A stretch of 8,887 nt of DNA, taken from positions 1 to 8,887 of the forward strand of contig DUNY01000471.1 in the NCBI GenBank assembly GCA_012839145.1, read 5' to 3'. A program made the translations under genes and the position numbers. The DNA comes from Thermoanaerobacterales bacterium (lineage in GTDB: Bacteria; Bacillota; Thermosediminibacteria; Thermosediminibacterales; Tepidanaerobacteraceae). Below the pieces are notes generated by a model. That model saw nothing but the letters and a program-made list of their open reading frames with translations, was not told the DNA's origin and ran no database searches. Positions 1 through 5,662 of the stretch are shown here, one piece after another (position 1 is the stretch's first letter; every line of letters starts with the position of its first letter).

Positions 1-27
1 AAATAATTATTTGTCGTAAAATCAATT

Positions 28-58
28 TTAAAAAGCCCTGCATCTTAACTGCAGGGCT
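28..58 (-). terminator. Rho-independent terminator of the trpB2-trpP operon
   Basis: A perfect 9-bp inverted repeat (AGCCCTGCA at 34-42, TGCAGGGCT at 50-58) has a 7-base loop. Read on the minus strand it is followed by a run of five T (positions 34-30, the first closing the stem) and more A/T. It lies a few bases after the trpP stop codon, so it is well placed to end that operon. Confidence 0.9.
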
Positions 59-65
59 AAAAGTT

Positions 66-578
66 TTATGCTTTATGTGTAATTATATTTTTTGTGGAAA
101 ACACCACTTTGTAGCATATGAATGTGGCAATGGTGTTAACTAATGCCGCTGGAATAACCACAGTGGTAAAAAGAGCGGGAAAGGCCACCGGAAGACTTCC
201 CATTACAAACAGTGCTGTTTGTAAAAAAACCACACCGCTTGTTACAGTGCCTACAAAAGCCGTAACAAGTACCGAAAGGTTTGAATTGAAGTTGGAAAAT
301 ACCCTTATCATGGCTATTACCACAAAGGCCGTAACGAATTTGTCAACCATGTTGGCAATCTGTCCGCCTGGGAAACTTGTTGTCAGAGCGGAAAATATAC
401 CTGCCAAAAGTCCTGCCACTAAAGCATTTTTGGGGCTATGGTCAATATAAAGGGCCACAAAGAGCATGGCTAAAAGAAAATCCGGTTTCATGCCTCCCAC
501 AATGGGCGGAACCACATAGTGAAGCACTAAACCTATGGCTATCAAAAGTGATGTCAAAATCATATCCTTTAATTTCAT
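66..578 (-). CDS. trpP: TrpP-family tryptophan transporter
   Basis: Small integral membrane protein of 170 residues, close to the roughly 170 aa of Bacillus TrpP, the predicted tryptophan uptake protein of the cytoplasmic membrane. Most of the chain is hydrophobic, in about five or six membrane segments. The GGMKPDF stretch after the first segment and the FPGGQIANMVDK stretch between segments look typical of the family. An in-frame GTG at 581 could also start it, but the AGGAGGG at 586-592 is only 4 bases from that GTG and 7 bases from the ATG at 578, so I use the ATG. It lies 79 bases after trpB2 with no terminator between, so both genes should be transcribed from the T-box promoter and respond to tryptophan starvation. 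The substrate is inferred from family resemblance plus the TGG-specifier T-box upstream. Confidence 0.88.
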   Translation of the reverse strand: MKLKDMILTSLLIAIGLVLHYVVPPIVGGMKPDFLLAMLFVALYIDHSPKNALVAGLLAGIFSALTTSFPGGQIANMVDKFVTAFVVIAMIRVFSNFNSNLSVLVTAFVGTVTSGVVFLQTALFVMGSLPVAFPALFTTVVIPAALVNTIATFICYKVVFSTKNIITHKA

Positions 579-657
579 CACATTTCCCTCCTGTAAATTT
601 ACTATTTATAACATCCATTCGGCAATTTTCATTATTCTAGATGCTAAAAGCAGTATT

Positions 658-2007
658 TCAAGATAGTTTCTCCAGTGCTTTATCAAGAACGTCTTCCGGT
701 AAACTGGAATTTTGCATCTGGCCGGAAAGATAATTATCATAAGCAGCCATATCAAAGTACCCGTGGCCGCTTAAACCAAAGAGTATGGTCTTTTTTTCAC
801 CGGATTCTTTGGCATTGATAGCTTCATCCACCGCAGCCTTTATGGCATGGGATGATTCCGGTGCAGGTACTATGCCTTCACTTTGTGCAAAAAGCACGGC
901 AGCTTCAAAGATGTCCTGCTGTTCAAAGGCGGCAGCTTCAATTATGCCGTCATGTAGAAGCTGACTCTGGATGGGAGAGGAGCCGTGATAACGCAGGCCT
1001 CCCGCATGGATTCCCGGCGGCATGAAGTCACTGCCTAAAGTATACATCATCATCATAGGTGTTAGATGGGCCACATCGCCGTAGTCATAGGTGAACTTAC
1101 CCTTGGTCAAACTGGGACAGGCGGCTGGCTCAGCTGCTACTATGCGGGTCTTCTTGCCTTCTTTAATTTTATCTTGGACAAAGGGCATGGCAATCCCACC
1201 GAAATTACTGCCGCCGCCGGAACATGCTATCACCACATCAGGATAGTAGCCGGCTTTTTCCATCTGCTTTTTGGCTTCAAGGCCGATGACCGTCTGGTGG
1301 AGCACTACATGATTCAAAACACTGCCCAATGCATAATTTGTATCGGAGTTTTTGACTGCATCTTCCACAGCTTCACTTATGGCAATACCTAAGCTGCCGT
1401 TGGATTCGGGGTCTTTTTCCAGCACCGCCCGTCCGGCATCGGTCTTATCGCTGGGGCTTGCAAAAACCTCCGCACCGAAAAGCTGCATCATGGAGCGGCG
1501 ATAAGGCTTTTGATTATAACTTATCTTGACCATGTAGACGGTGCACTCCATATCAAAAAACTTACAGGCCATAGACAGCGCCGTTCCCCATTGTCCGGCT
1601 CCGGTCTCCGTAGCCAGCCGCTTTATGCCCTGCTGTTTATTATAATAGGCTTGGGGTATGGCGGTGTTCAGTTTGTGACTTCCGGCAGGACTGGTACCTT
1701 CATATTTAAAGTAGATCCTGGCCGGGGTATCCAATGCCTTCTCCAGTCGATGGGCTCTATACACCGGTGATGGCCTCCACAATCCGTATAGCCTGCGCAC
1801 TTCTTCCGGTATCTCTACAAAGCGCTGGGTGCCGGTCTCTTGCTTGATGATTTCTTCGGGGAAAATTGCTCCCAACTCATCGGGCGTGGCCGGTTTTCCC
1901 GTAGCCGGACTTAGTGGCGGCTTTAAAGGATTGGGTATATCTGCCTGAATATTATACCAATGTGTGGGAATCTCTCTTTCAGTTAATAATATTTTAGTTT
2001 CCTTCAT
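658..2007 (-). CDS. trpB2: Tryptophan synthase beta chain, TrpB2 type (PLP-dependent)
   Basis: Makes L-tryptophan from indole and L-serine with pyridoxal phosphate in the cytoplasm. The 449-residue length and N-terminal extension fit the TrpB2 (trpB-related) subfamily, not the roughly 400-aa TrpB1. Visible landmarks, numbered from the chosen start: GSHKLN with the Schiff-base lysine K112; ETGAGQW with the catalytic glutamate E134; the phosphate-binding loop [10 protein letters not shown] from about 262; and GLSGHGYFD near the C terminus. Upstream in-frame ATGs at 2016 and 2013 lie one to four bases from the AAGGAG at 2017-2022, too close to be used. The ATG at 2007 is 9 bases away and is preferred. 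No trpA or other trp gene is adjacent, so it probably works as a stand-alone indole-salvaging enzyme or with an alpha subunit encoded elsewhere (inference). The tryptophan T-box upstream controls it, and trpP follows in the same operon. Confidence 0.95.
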   Translation of the reverse strand: MKETKILLTEREIPTHWYNIQADIPNPLKPPLSPATGKPATPDELGAIFPEEIIKQETGTQRFVEIPEEVRRLYGLWRPSPVYRAHRLEKALDTPARIYFKYEGTSPAGSHKLNTAIPQAYYNKQQGIKRLATETGAGQWGTALSMACKFFDMECTVYMVKISYNQKPYRRSMMQLFGAEVFASPSDKTDAGRAVLEKDPESNGSLGIAISEAVEDAVKNSDTNYALGSVLNHVVLHQTVIGLEAKKQMEKAGYYPDVVIACSGGGSNFGGIAMPFVQDKIKEGKKTRIVAAEPAACPSLTKGKFTYDYGDVAHLTPMMMMYTLGSDFMPPGIHAGGLRYHGSSPIQSQLLHDGIIEAAAFEQQDIFEAAVLFAQSEGIVPAPESSHAIKAAVDEAINAKESGEKKTILFGLSGHGYFDMAAYDNYLSGQMQNSSLPEDVLDKALEKLS

Positions 2008-2049
2008 TCTCATCATCTCCTTATGGATTCTTGAACTTCGTCAGTAGGC

Positions 2050-2082
2050 AAGGGTGTCAGGGGGACGGTTCTATGACACCTT
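2050..2082. repeat. Hairpin-forming interspersed repeat, GACGGTTCT family
   Basis: GGTGTCA (2053-2059) and TGACACC (2074-2080) form a 7-bp inverted repeat around the core GGGGGACGGTTCTA. It lies in the untranslated leader just upstream of trpB2. From memory, sequences of this form (GTGTCA...GACGGTTCT...TGACAC) are scattered through many Firmicute genomes as REP-like elements. That identification is recall, not a search. Confidence 0.65.
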
Positions 2083-2180
2083 AATATCTTTTTCATCAGA
2101 GTTGTATATGTTATGTTGTTGCTTTCATGTCATAACCATCACCTCAAATTACCATTTTTCTCTACAAAGAAAAATCATCT

Positions 2181-2210
2181 TATCAGCATCAGGGAACGGT
2201 TCTGTCGATA
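2181..2210. repeat. Degenerate second copy of the GACGGTTCT repeat
   Basis: The core AGGGAACGGTTCT (2191-2202 region) closely matches AGGGGGACGGTTCT of the repeat at 2050-2082. It is bounded by a short TATC/GATA inverted repeat (2181-2184, 2207-2210). The flanking arms have diverged, so it looks like an older copy. A third, weaker hairpin lies beside it (CTCAA at 2228-2232, TTGAG at 2242-2246, with GTGTCCC in the loop). Together these fill the long leader between the T-box terminator and trpB2. Confidence 0.45.
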
Positions 2211-2276
2211 CTCTCGCTTTTAACATCCTCAAAAGTGTCCCTTGAGTATCCTTTGTTCCCGGCATCAGAAATAAAT

Positions 2277-2308
2277 AAAAAAATCCGTCCCGGTAAAAAG
2301 GGACGGAT
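2277..2308 (-). terminator. T-box leader terminator
   Basis: On the minus strand ATCCGTCCC (2308-2300) pairs with GGGACGGAT (2291-2283), a perfect 9-bp stem followed by a T run at 2283-2277. The 5' arm also contains TCCGTCCC, which can pair with the upstream GGG and GCGGA of the T-box sequence to form the antiterminator. The two structures are therefore mutually exclusive, as T-box regulation requires. Confidence 0.93.
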
Positions 2309-2353
2309 GCTTCCGCGGTGCCACCCAAATTAGCCTTACACCTTAGTAATAAG

Positions 2354-2378
2354 ATCCTTCAGGCAAAGCCTTCAGGAT
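2354..2378. repeat. REP/MITE-like imperfect palindrome inside the T-box leader
   Basis: ATCCTTCAGGC (2354-2364) and GCCTTCAGGAT (2368-2378) form an 11-bp stem with two central mismatches and a 3-base loop. On the minus strand it reads GTCATCCTGA...TGAAGGATCTT. This resembles, from memory, the widespread bacterial palindrome GTCATCCTGAGCGAAGCGAAGGATCT. It lies between Stem III and the T-box sequence and is not part of the conserved T-box architecture. Confidence 0.6.
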
Positions 2379-2384
2379 GACAAC

Positions 2385-2417
2385 AAAAAAGCATTTCATC
2401 TTCAGGATGAAATGCTT
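2385..2417 (-). terminator. Extra terminator-shaped hairpin inside the T-box leader
   Basis: On the minus strand AAGCATTTCATC (2417-2406), loop CTGAA, and GATGAAATGCTT (2400-2389) form a perfect 12-bp stem. It runs straight into a T tract at 2390-2385. The geometry is that of an intrinsic terminator, though the stem is AT-rich. It lies upstream of the normal T-box antiterminator/terminator, where no terminator is expected. Whether it terminates transcription is not shown by the sequence. Confidence 0.6.
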
Positions 2418-2647
2418 GCCACCTCAATGTAAAACTCGCTTTTTAAGATACGGCGATATATCGCGATATCCTGTCCTTTGACTAACGGGGGACTTGCCGG
2501 ATGCAGCTACTTATAGCTTTTGCCGCACCTTCTCCAGGGCCCATTCACCGTGACTTTCAGTGCCACACTCTCACCACCGGCGGCTCTCTTTGACCTTCCG
2601 TCAAGATTACTCTTCCCTGTCATTGAATTTACAATTTGATTTAAATA

Positions 2648-2677
2648 ATAATACCATAGTTTAAAAGAAAATGTCAA
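2648..2677 (-). promoter_or_regulatory. Sigma-A-type promoter of the T-box trpB2-trpP operon
   Basis: The minus strand has a perfect -35 TTGACA (2677-2672), an 18-base spacer and a -10 TATTAT (2653-2648) preceded by TGG, an extended -10. Transcription would begin near 2641, about 20 bases before T-box Stem I. I see no convincing terminator between the ribU stop (2801) and this promoter, so some read-through from ribU is possible. Confidence 0.85.
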
Positions 2678-2800
2678 TTATTTTTTTGGGTTCTTTAATG
2701 GTAACTTATTTTCATTTATTTTGCAAGCACCATACGATATTTCAAGATTTTTCATTATTTTACCCGACTCCAAAACAAATATACTTTGACTCTTTTTCGC

Positions 2801-3367
2801 CTACCGGGTTTCCTCCATCATGGGCTTCAGTTCCACCCTTAAAAACTTTGCAACAGGCTTATATACAAAAACCGTCAATACCGAATTCAAAGATGCTTTA
2901 AGTAAGTTAAAGGGTATAATAACCGGAATAAGCATGGCTTTTACAGCCTCAACAGGTACATTCATAAATTTTGTAGTGAAAAAAAGATTAAGTGGGATCA
3001 TTACCAATGTCATGCTGATAGACCCTGCTATAAGTGCAATAACAGCTCCTTTGAAGGTATGCACCCTTTTATATATATATCCGGCTACCACAACCATTGT
3101 CCCTGTAGCCACAAAATGCATTATCGCACCGATCCAGCCGCTGCCAGCACTGACAGTTAAAGCCTGAACCAATGAAACCACCAAAGTCACAATAACTCCT
3201 GCACCCGGTCCGAACAAAAAAGCTGCAATCAAGGCCGGTACATCCCCCGGTTCGTACTCTAAAAAGGGCGCTGCAGGGATAAGGGGAAACCTTATCAAAA
3301 ACATTAAAAGAATTGATAAAGCTGAAAGCACTGCGAGTCTTGATATTTTGTTCACTTCGTTTCTCAT
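2801..3367 (-). CDS. ribU: Riboflavin ECF transporter substrate-binding subunit RibU
   Basis: Membrane S-component of an energy-coupling factor transporter, binding riboflavin and handing it to a shared ECF module (EcfA/A'/T) encoded elsewhere. The 188 residues are nearly all hydrophobic, in about six membrane segments, matching the usual RibU length. The FLEYEPGDVPALIAAFLFGP region after the first segment (residues 35-54) is typical of RibU. The start at 3367 is supported by GGAGG at 3377-3381, 9 bases upstream. The FMN riboswitch and its terminator directly upstream independently support riboflavin as substrate. High FMN should stop transcription before the gene. The gene is monocistronic as far as can be seen: the next gene downstream, trpB2, has its own promoter. 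The charged C-terminal tail (VELKPMMEETR) should face the cytoplasm. Confidence 0.95.
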   Translation of the reverse strand: MRNEVNKISRLAVLSALSILLMFLIRFPLIPAAPFLEYEPGDVPALIAAFLFGPGAGVIVTLVVSLVQALTVSAGSGWIGAIMHFVATGTMVVVAGYIYKRVHTFKGAVIALIAGSISMTLVMIPLNLFFTTKFMNVPVEAVKAMLIPVIIPFNLLKASLNSVLTVFVYKPVAKFLRVELKPMMEETR

Positions 3368-3388
3368 TACATATAACCTCCGTCAATT

Positions 3389-3418
3389 AAAAATTCCCTG
3401 AGATATAATCTCAGGGAA
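3389..3418 (-). terminator. FMN riboswitch expression-platform terminator
   Basis: TTCCCTGAGAT (3394-3404) and ATCTCAGGGAA (3408-3418) form a perfect 11-bp stem with a 3-base loop. Five T follow on the minus strand (3393-3389). It lies between the FMN aptamer and the ribU ribosome binding site, so it serves as the off-state structure when FMN is bound. Confidence 0.92.
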
Positions 3419-3442
3419 CATCAAAATCTATTCCAAAAATAA

Positions 3443-3561
3443 ATCTTCTTTCATCCAGACTTTACTGTCGGCCTCGGAATCTAACCGAGTCAGCTTTAGC
3501 TCGCGGGCTAACGGACTTACCGTATTACCGCCGGTCGGGAATCACACCCTGCCCTGAAGAT
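3443..3561 (-). promoter_or_regulatory. FMN riboswitch (RFN element)
   Basis: On the minus strand the closing P1 helix pairs ATCTTC (3561-3556) with GAAGAT (3448-3443). Between them lie the family's conserved blocks: CAGGGCAGGGTG, ATTCCCGACCGGCGGTA, GTCCG, AGCCCGCGAGC, ATTCCGAGGCCGACAGT, and AAAGTCTGGATG before P1 closes. This is a nearly textbook RFN element. With the terminator about 25 bases downstream it should repress ribU transcription when FMN is plentiful. Confidence 0.97.
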
Positions 3562-3581
3562 TATATCCAGTTTTCAACCTT

Positions 3582-3610
3582 ATATTAGCACGACATTGCG
3601 CGGGTGTCAA
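3582..3610 (-). promoter_or_regulatory. Sigma-A-type promoter of the FMN riboswitch-ribU unit
   Basis: The minus strand has TTGACA (3610-3605), a 17-base spacer and TAATAT (3587-3582). That is a consensus -35, ideal spacing and a near-consensus -10. Transcription would start around 3575, about 15 bases ahead of the FMN aptamer. Confidence 0.87.
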
Positions 3611-3709
3611 GGGTTAATCGGCTTTTTGACTCATAAATGTAATTCTTCGAAGCAAATTAGCTTTATTCTTCTTAAAATTAATTAATTTTTCTCACCCTTA
3701 GTTTGCTTT

Positions 3710-3913
3710 TTAAAACATTGTTTCCTCTCCGCTGATCAAATTATCGTCTATGTTACAAATGCCAGTTTTTAGTCCATGACATATTCTGTAGTATTCTATT
3801 ATATGCTTATCAACCTCACGACTTATTTTGAGGATTTTCTCTTTGTTATAATTCTTTTTTATCGCATAATATAGGGTATTTCTTGCCGTTTCTATTTTTT
3901 CTTTTATATTCAT
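3710..3913 (-). CDS. Spo0E-like sporulation regulatory phosphatase
   Basis: Small cytoplasmic protein of 67 residues in the Spo0E-like aspartyl-phosphate phosphatase family, members of which dephosphorylate the sporulation regulator Spo0A~P. The family signature (Ser-x-x-Leu-Asp-x-x-Ile-x-x-Tyr) appears as SREVDKHIIEYYR at residues 31-43. The key Asp35 is present and Val replaces the usual Leu. Two predicted helices (about 2-20 and 24-45) would give the family's helical hairpin, followed by a short charged tail. The start is supported by AGGAGG with GGAGG 8 bases before the ATG. It is divergent from the DUF1002 gene and appears monocistronic. No clear terminator follows; only an AT-only palindrome (AAAATTAATTAATTTT) lies downstream. 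The presence of this gene points to a spore former. Its actual target cannot be read from sequence. Confidence 0.82.
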   Translation of the reverse strand: MNIKEKIETARNTLYYAIKKNYNKEKILKISREVDKHIIEYYRICHGLKTGICNIDDNLISGEETMF

Positions 3914-3948
3914 CTTTTTTTCCTCCTGTGGGGAATATCTTCAAATCA

Positions 3949-3977
3949 ATGTTACATTAAAATAATCCTAATTGCAA
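3949..3977 (-). promoter_or_regulatory. Candidate promoter of the Spo0E-like gene
   Basis: The minus strand has TTGCAA (3977-3972), a 17-base spacer and TAACAT (3954-3949), about 35 bases before the gene start. Both boxes are partial matches in an AT-rich stretch, so this is a tentative call. Confidence 0.4.
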
Positions 3978-4099
3978 CTATTATCGATATTATTTTTACT
4001 ATTTGTATTATTTCCAAATTTATATGAAGTGGGGGAGGTTTTTAGTTGTGCATTTTTCATCTTTGGTAAAATATACTATAGTCGATCATCCCATAAAAT

Positions 4100-4127
4100 T
4101 TTACTTTATTTTAAACTTAGATATAAT
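4100..4127 (+). promoter_or_regulatory. Candidate promoter of the DUF1002 gene
   Basis: A perfect -10 TATAAT (4122-4127) has a partial -35 TTTACT (4100-4105) 16 bases upstream. The start codon is about 40 bases downstream. The -10 is convincing and the -35 is weak. The rest of the 255-base intergenic region (3914-4168) shows no gene or strong structure. Confidence 0.55.
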
Positions 4128-4168
4128 CATAGTACAATGTAATGTTAGTAATTGGAGGTTGATTTCTT

Positions 4169-5038
4169 ATGAAAAAGAAATTGTCGATACTGATTCTAGT
4201 GTGCCTTATACTTACGGTAGGTTCGCAAGTCTCAGCAAGTCCTACTGAAGTAGTCAGCGTAGGAGCCGATTTGACCGAAGCACAACAGAAACAAATGCTT
4301 GATTTTTTTGGTGTGACAAAAGATGATGTAATGATGCTGACAGTAACAAATGCTGAAGTAAGAGAATATCTAAAAGACATAGCCTCAGAACAGCAAATAG
4401 GTACTAAATCCATATCTTGTGCGTATGTGAAGTCTGCTACCAAAGGTTCAGGAATCAAGGTAAATACTCATAATATCACGTGGGTAACCGAAGAAATGTA
4501 TGCAGGTGCCATGATTACTGCTGGAATTGAAGATGCTGAAGTAATAGCTGCCGCTCCCTTTAATGTAACTGGCACAACTGCCCTTACCGGAATAATGAAG
4601 GCCTTTGAAAAAGCCACCGGCAAAGAGCTTTCCCATGATGCCAAAAAAATAGCCAACGAAGAGCTGGTAATAACAGGTGAACTAGGTGAGGATTTAGGAA
4701 AAGATAAGGCAAATGAACTTGTGCACAAGATAAAACAACAAGTGATTAAGCAGCAAGTCAAAAACCCTGACGATATCAGGCAAATTATCAAAAAAATAGC
4801 CACAGAGCTAAATATCGAGCTTAGTGACGAAGAGATCGATAAAATATTAAGCCTCATGGAAAAAATCAGCAGACTGGACCTAAATGTCAACAAAATAAGT
4901 CAACAGCTCAACAAAATCAGCACCGACATCGATAAAATAAAAAAGACAGTAGAAGAAAACAAAGGGCTTATTCAAAAGATACTCGATGTTATAAACAGCC
5001 TTTTTAGTTGGCTGAGACAGATCTTTAGTGCAGCTTGA
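4169..5038 (+). CDS. Secreted DUF1002-family protein (YpuA-like)
   Basis: Exported protein of 289 residues with no known biochemical role. It begins with a classical Sec signal peptide: MKKK, a hydrophobic core (about 5-18), and a likely cleavage after the VSA near residue 23. The mature N-terminal half (about 25-165) matches my recollection of DUF1002, including the VSVGADLTEAQQKQMLDFFG opening and the VTEEMYAGAMITAGIEDAEV and AAPFNVTGTTALTGI segments. Bacillus YpuA is a similar-length member. The C-terminal third (about 175-275) is highly charged and helical, with regular Ile/Leu spacing that suggests a coiled coil. It ends in an amphipathic tail (INSLFSWLRQIFSAA) that could touch the membrane (inference). 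GGAGG at 4154-4158, 10 bases upstream, supports the start. It is the only plus-strand gene here and has its own terminator. Family assignment is fairly secure; function is unknown. Confidence 0.85.
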   Translation: MKKKLSILILVCLILTVGSQVSASPTEVVSVGADLTEAQQKQMLDFFGVTKDDVMMLTVTNAEVREYLKDIASEQQIGTKSISCAYVKSATKGSGIKVNTHNITWVTEEMYAGAMITAGIEDAEVIAAAPFNVTGTTALTGIMKAFEKATGKELSHDAKKIANEELVITGELGEDLGKDKANELVHKIKQQVIKQQVKNPDDIRQIIKKIATELNIELSDEEIDKILSLMEKISRLDLNVNKISQQLNKISTDIDKIKKTVEENKGLIQKILDVINSLFSWLRQIFSAA

Positions 5039-5069
5039 GAAGGTATAAAGGTATCCTTGGTAATATTTG

Positions 5070-5117
5070 GGGGGTGTAAATAATTTTACGTAAATATTTC
5101 TTACACTCCCTTGTTTT
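5070..5117 (+). terminator. Terminator after the DUF1002 gene
   Basis: GGGGGTGTAA (5070-5079) pairs with TTACACTCCC (5101-5110), a 10-bp stem with one G-T wobble. The inner segment contains the smaller palindrome TTTACGTAAA, so a longer compound hairpin is likely. TTGTTTT follows on the plus strand. The minus-strand operon ending at 5129 runs into the same hairpin but has no T run after it, so termination in that direction is uncertain. Confidence 0.75.
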
Positions 5118-5128
5118 CCTGTAGGTTT

Positions 5129-5659
5129 CTATACAGATTCCAATATGTCTTGCAGTTCGTGTTCATCCATTTGTAGATCTTCGTGAAATTCTTTGATAAA
5201 ATCATAAAGTTCATTTACCATCATATCCCTATCATATGTACTATCACCACATAATCTCTCATGTAGATATTCTATACCACCTAATAAATAGGATTCAAAA
5301 AGTTGTCTGTTTTCTACTATCATTTGTTTATCTTTTTCACTTAAATTGTCTGCTTCCTCGTCAATCCTGAAAGCCCTAAAAATTCTTTCATTATCTTGCC
5401 AACCCTTATCGGTATCTGCAAGTATAATAAGTTTATATGTAAATTCTAATAAATCTTTTTCTTTTAAAAGCTGATCCGTAAAAATTTTTGTCGTATTATT
5501 GCTGCTTTTGTCTAACACTCCCGTTTTCCCATATAATAAGCCAATAATAGGAGCGATAATAAGAACGTCGAGATTTCTTTGAATTAATCCAGCTGTTTCA
5601 ACTAAATTTCTAACATAAAGTGCATGCTTACCCCGAAATAAAAATTCTCTTTGAAACAT
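5129..5659 (-). CDS. Unrecognised 176-aa protein, last gene of the helicase/DndD-like operon
   Basis: I cannot assign this protein to a named family. It has 176 residues, no signal peptide and probably no membrane segment; the hydrophobic patch NLDVLIIAPIIGLLYGK (29-45) is short and flanked by charge. The rest looks helical: an N-terminal basic patch (FQREFLFRGKHALYVR), a central helix ending near ERIFRAFR (91-98), and a strongly acidic C terminus (EFHEDLQMDEHELQD). The start lies 3 bases after the ATPase stop, and its GGGAG binding site is inside the ATPase gene's last codons, so the two are almost certainly co-translated. Position suggests an accessory subunit of the ATPase, perhaps the functional counterpart of DndE beside DndD. 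I see no clear sequence resemblance to classical DndE, so that remains a guess. Base composition is as AT-rich as the rest of the operon. Confidence 0.8.
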   Translation of the reverse strand: MFQREFLFRGKHALYVRNLVETAGLIQRNLDVLIIAPIIGLLYGKTGVLDKSSNNTTKIFTDQLLKEKDLLEFTYKLIILADTDKGWQDNERIFRAFRIDEEADNLSEKDKQMIVENRQLFESYLLGGIEYLHERLCGDSTYDRDMMVNELYDFIKEFHEDLQMDEHELQDILESV

Positions 5660-5662
5660 TTT

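Larger units (their letters stand above)
2283..2620 (-). promoter_or_regulatory. Tryptophan T-box leader (tRNA-Trp-sensing riboswitch)
   Basis: The conserved T-box sequence TGGGTGGCACCGCGG lies at 2327-2313. Stem I is recognisable: its base pairs CAGGG (2619-2615) with CCCTG (2539-2535), enclosing an AGTA loop-E half (2611-2608) and the GTGAA sequence that precedes the specifier. AGAGAG lies at about 2589-2584. The specifier codon is TGG (2543-2541), so the leader senses uncharged tRNA-Trp. Stem III includes the palindrome GCGATATATCGC (2464-2453). Uncharged tRNA stabilises the antiterminator and allows transcription into trpB2 and trpP. Oddly, about 120 bases separate Stem III from the T-box sequence, where the family usually has a short linker. 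That extra segment holds two added hairpins, annotated separately. Confidence 0.95.

Noticed and set aside
2054..2245. 63-aa plus-strand ORF upstream of trpB2
   Set aside because: It is composed of the hairpin repeats in the trpB2 leader, has no ribosome binding site, and the translation looks random.
2761..2815. Possible ribU terminator (ACCCG...CGGGT)
   Set aside because: The arms are only 5 bp with a loop of nearly 40 bases and no T run on the minus strand, so it is too weak to call.
2671..2901. 76-aa plus-strand ORF between the T-box and ribU
   Set aside because: It overlaps the T-box promoter and the ribU 3' end, lacks a binding site and has no recognisable protein features.
3069..3386. 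105-aa minus-strand ORF overlapping ribU
   Set aside because: It is a different frame of the same strand as ribU, with no binding site of its own and a Cys/Arg/Ser-rich sequence that resembles no protein. RibU and its riboswitch explain the region.
3675..3690. AAAATTAATTAATTTT palindrome after the Spo0E-like gene
   Set aside because: It is perfect but contains only A and T, with no GC stem or T tail. In AT-rich DNA such a palindrome is expected by chance.
4117..4893. Minus-strand ORFs opposite the DUF1002 gene (113, 62 and 141 aa)
   Set aside because: The Ser/Ile/Leu-rich translations are typical shadows of a coding strand rich in Lys/Asp/Glu codons. The plus-strand gene has a signal peptide, binding site and terminator.
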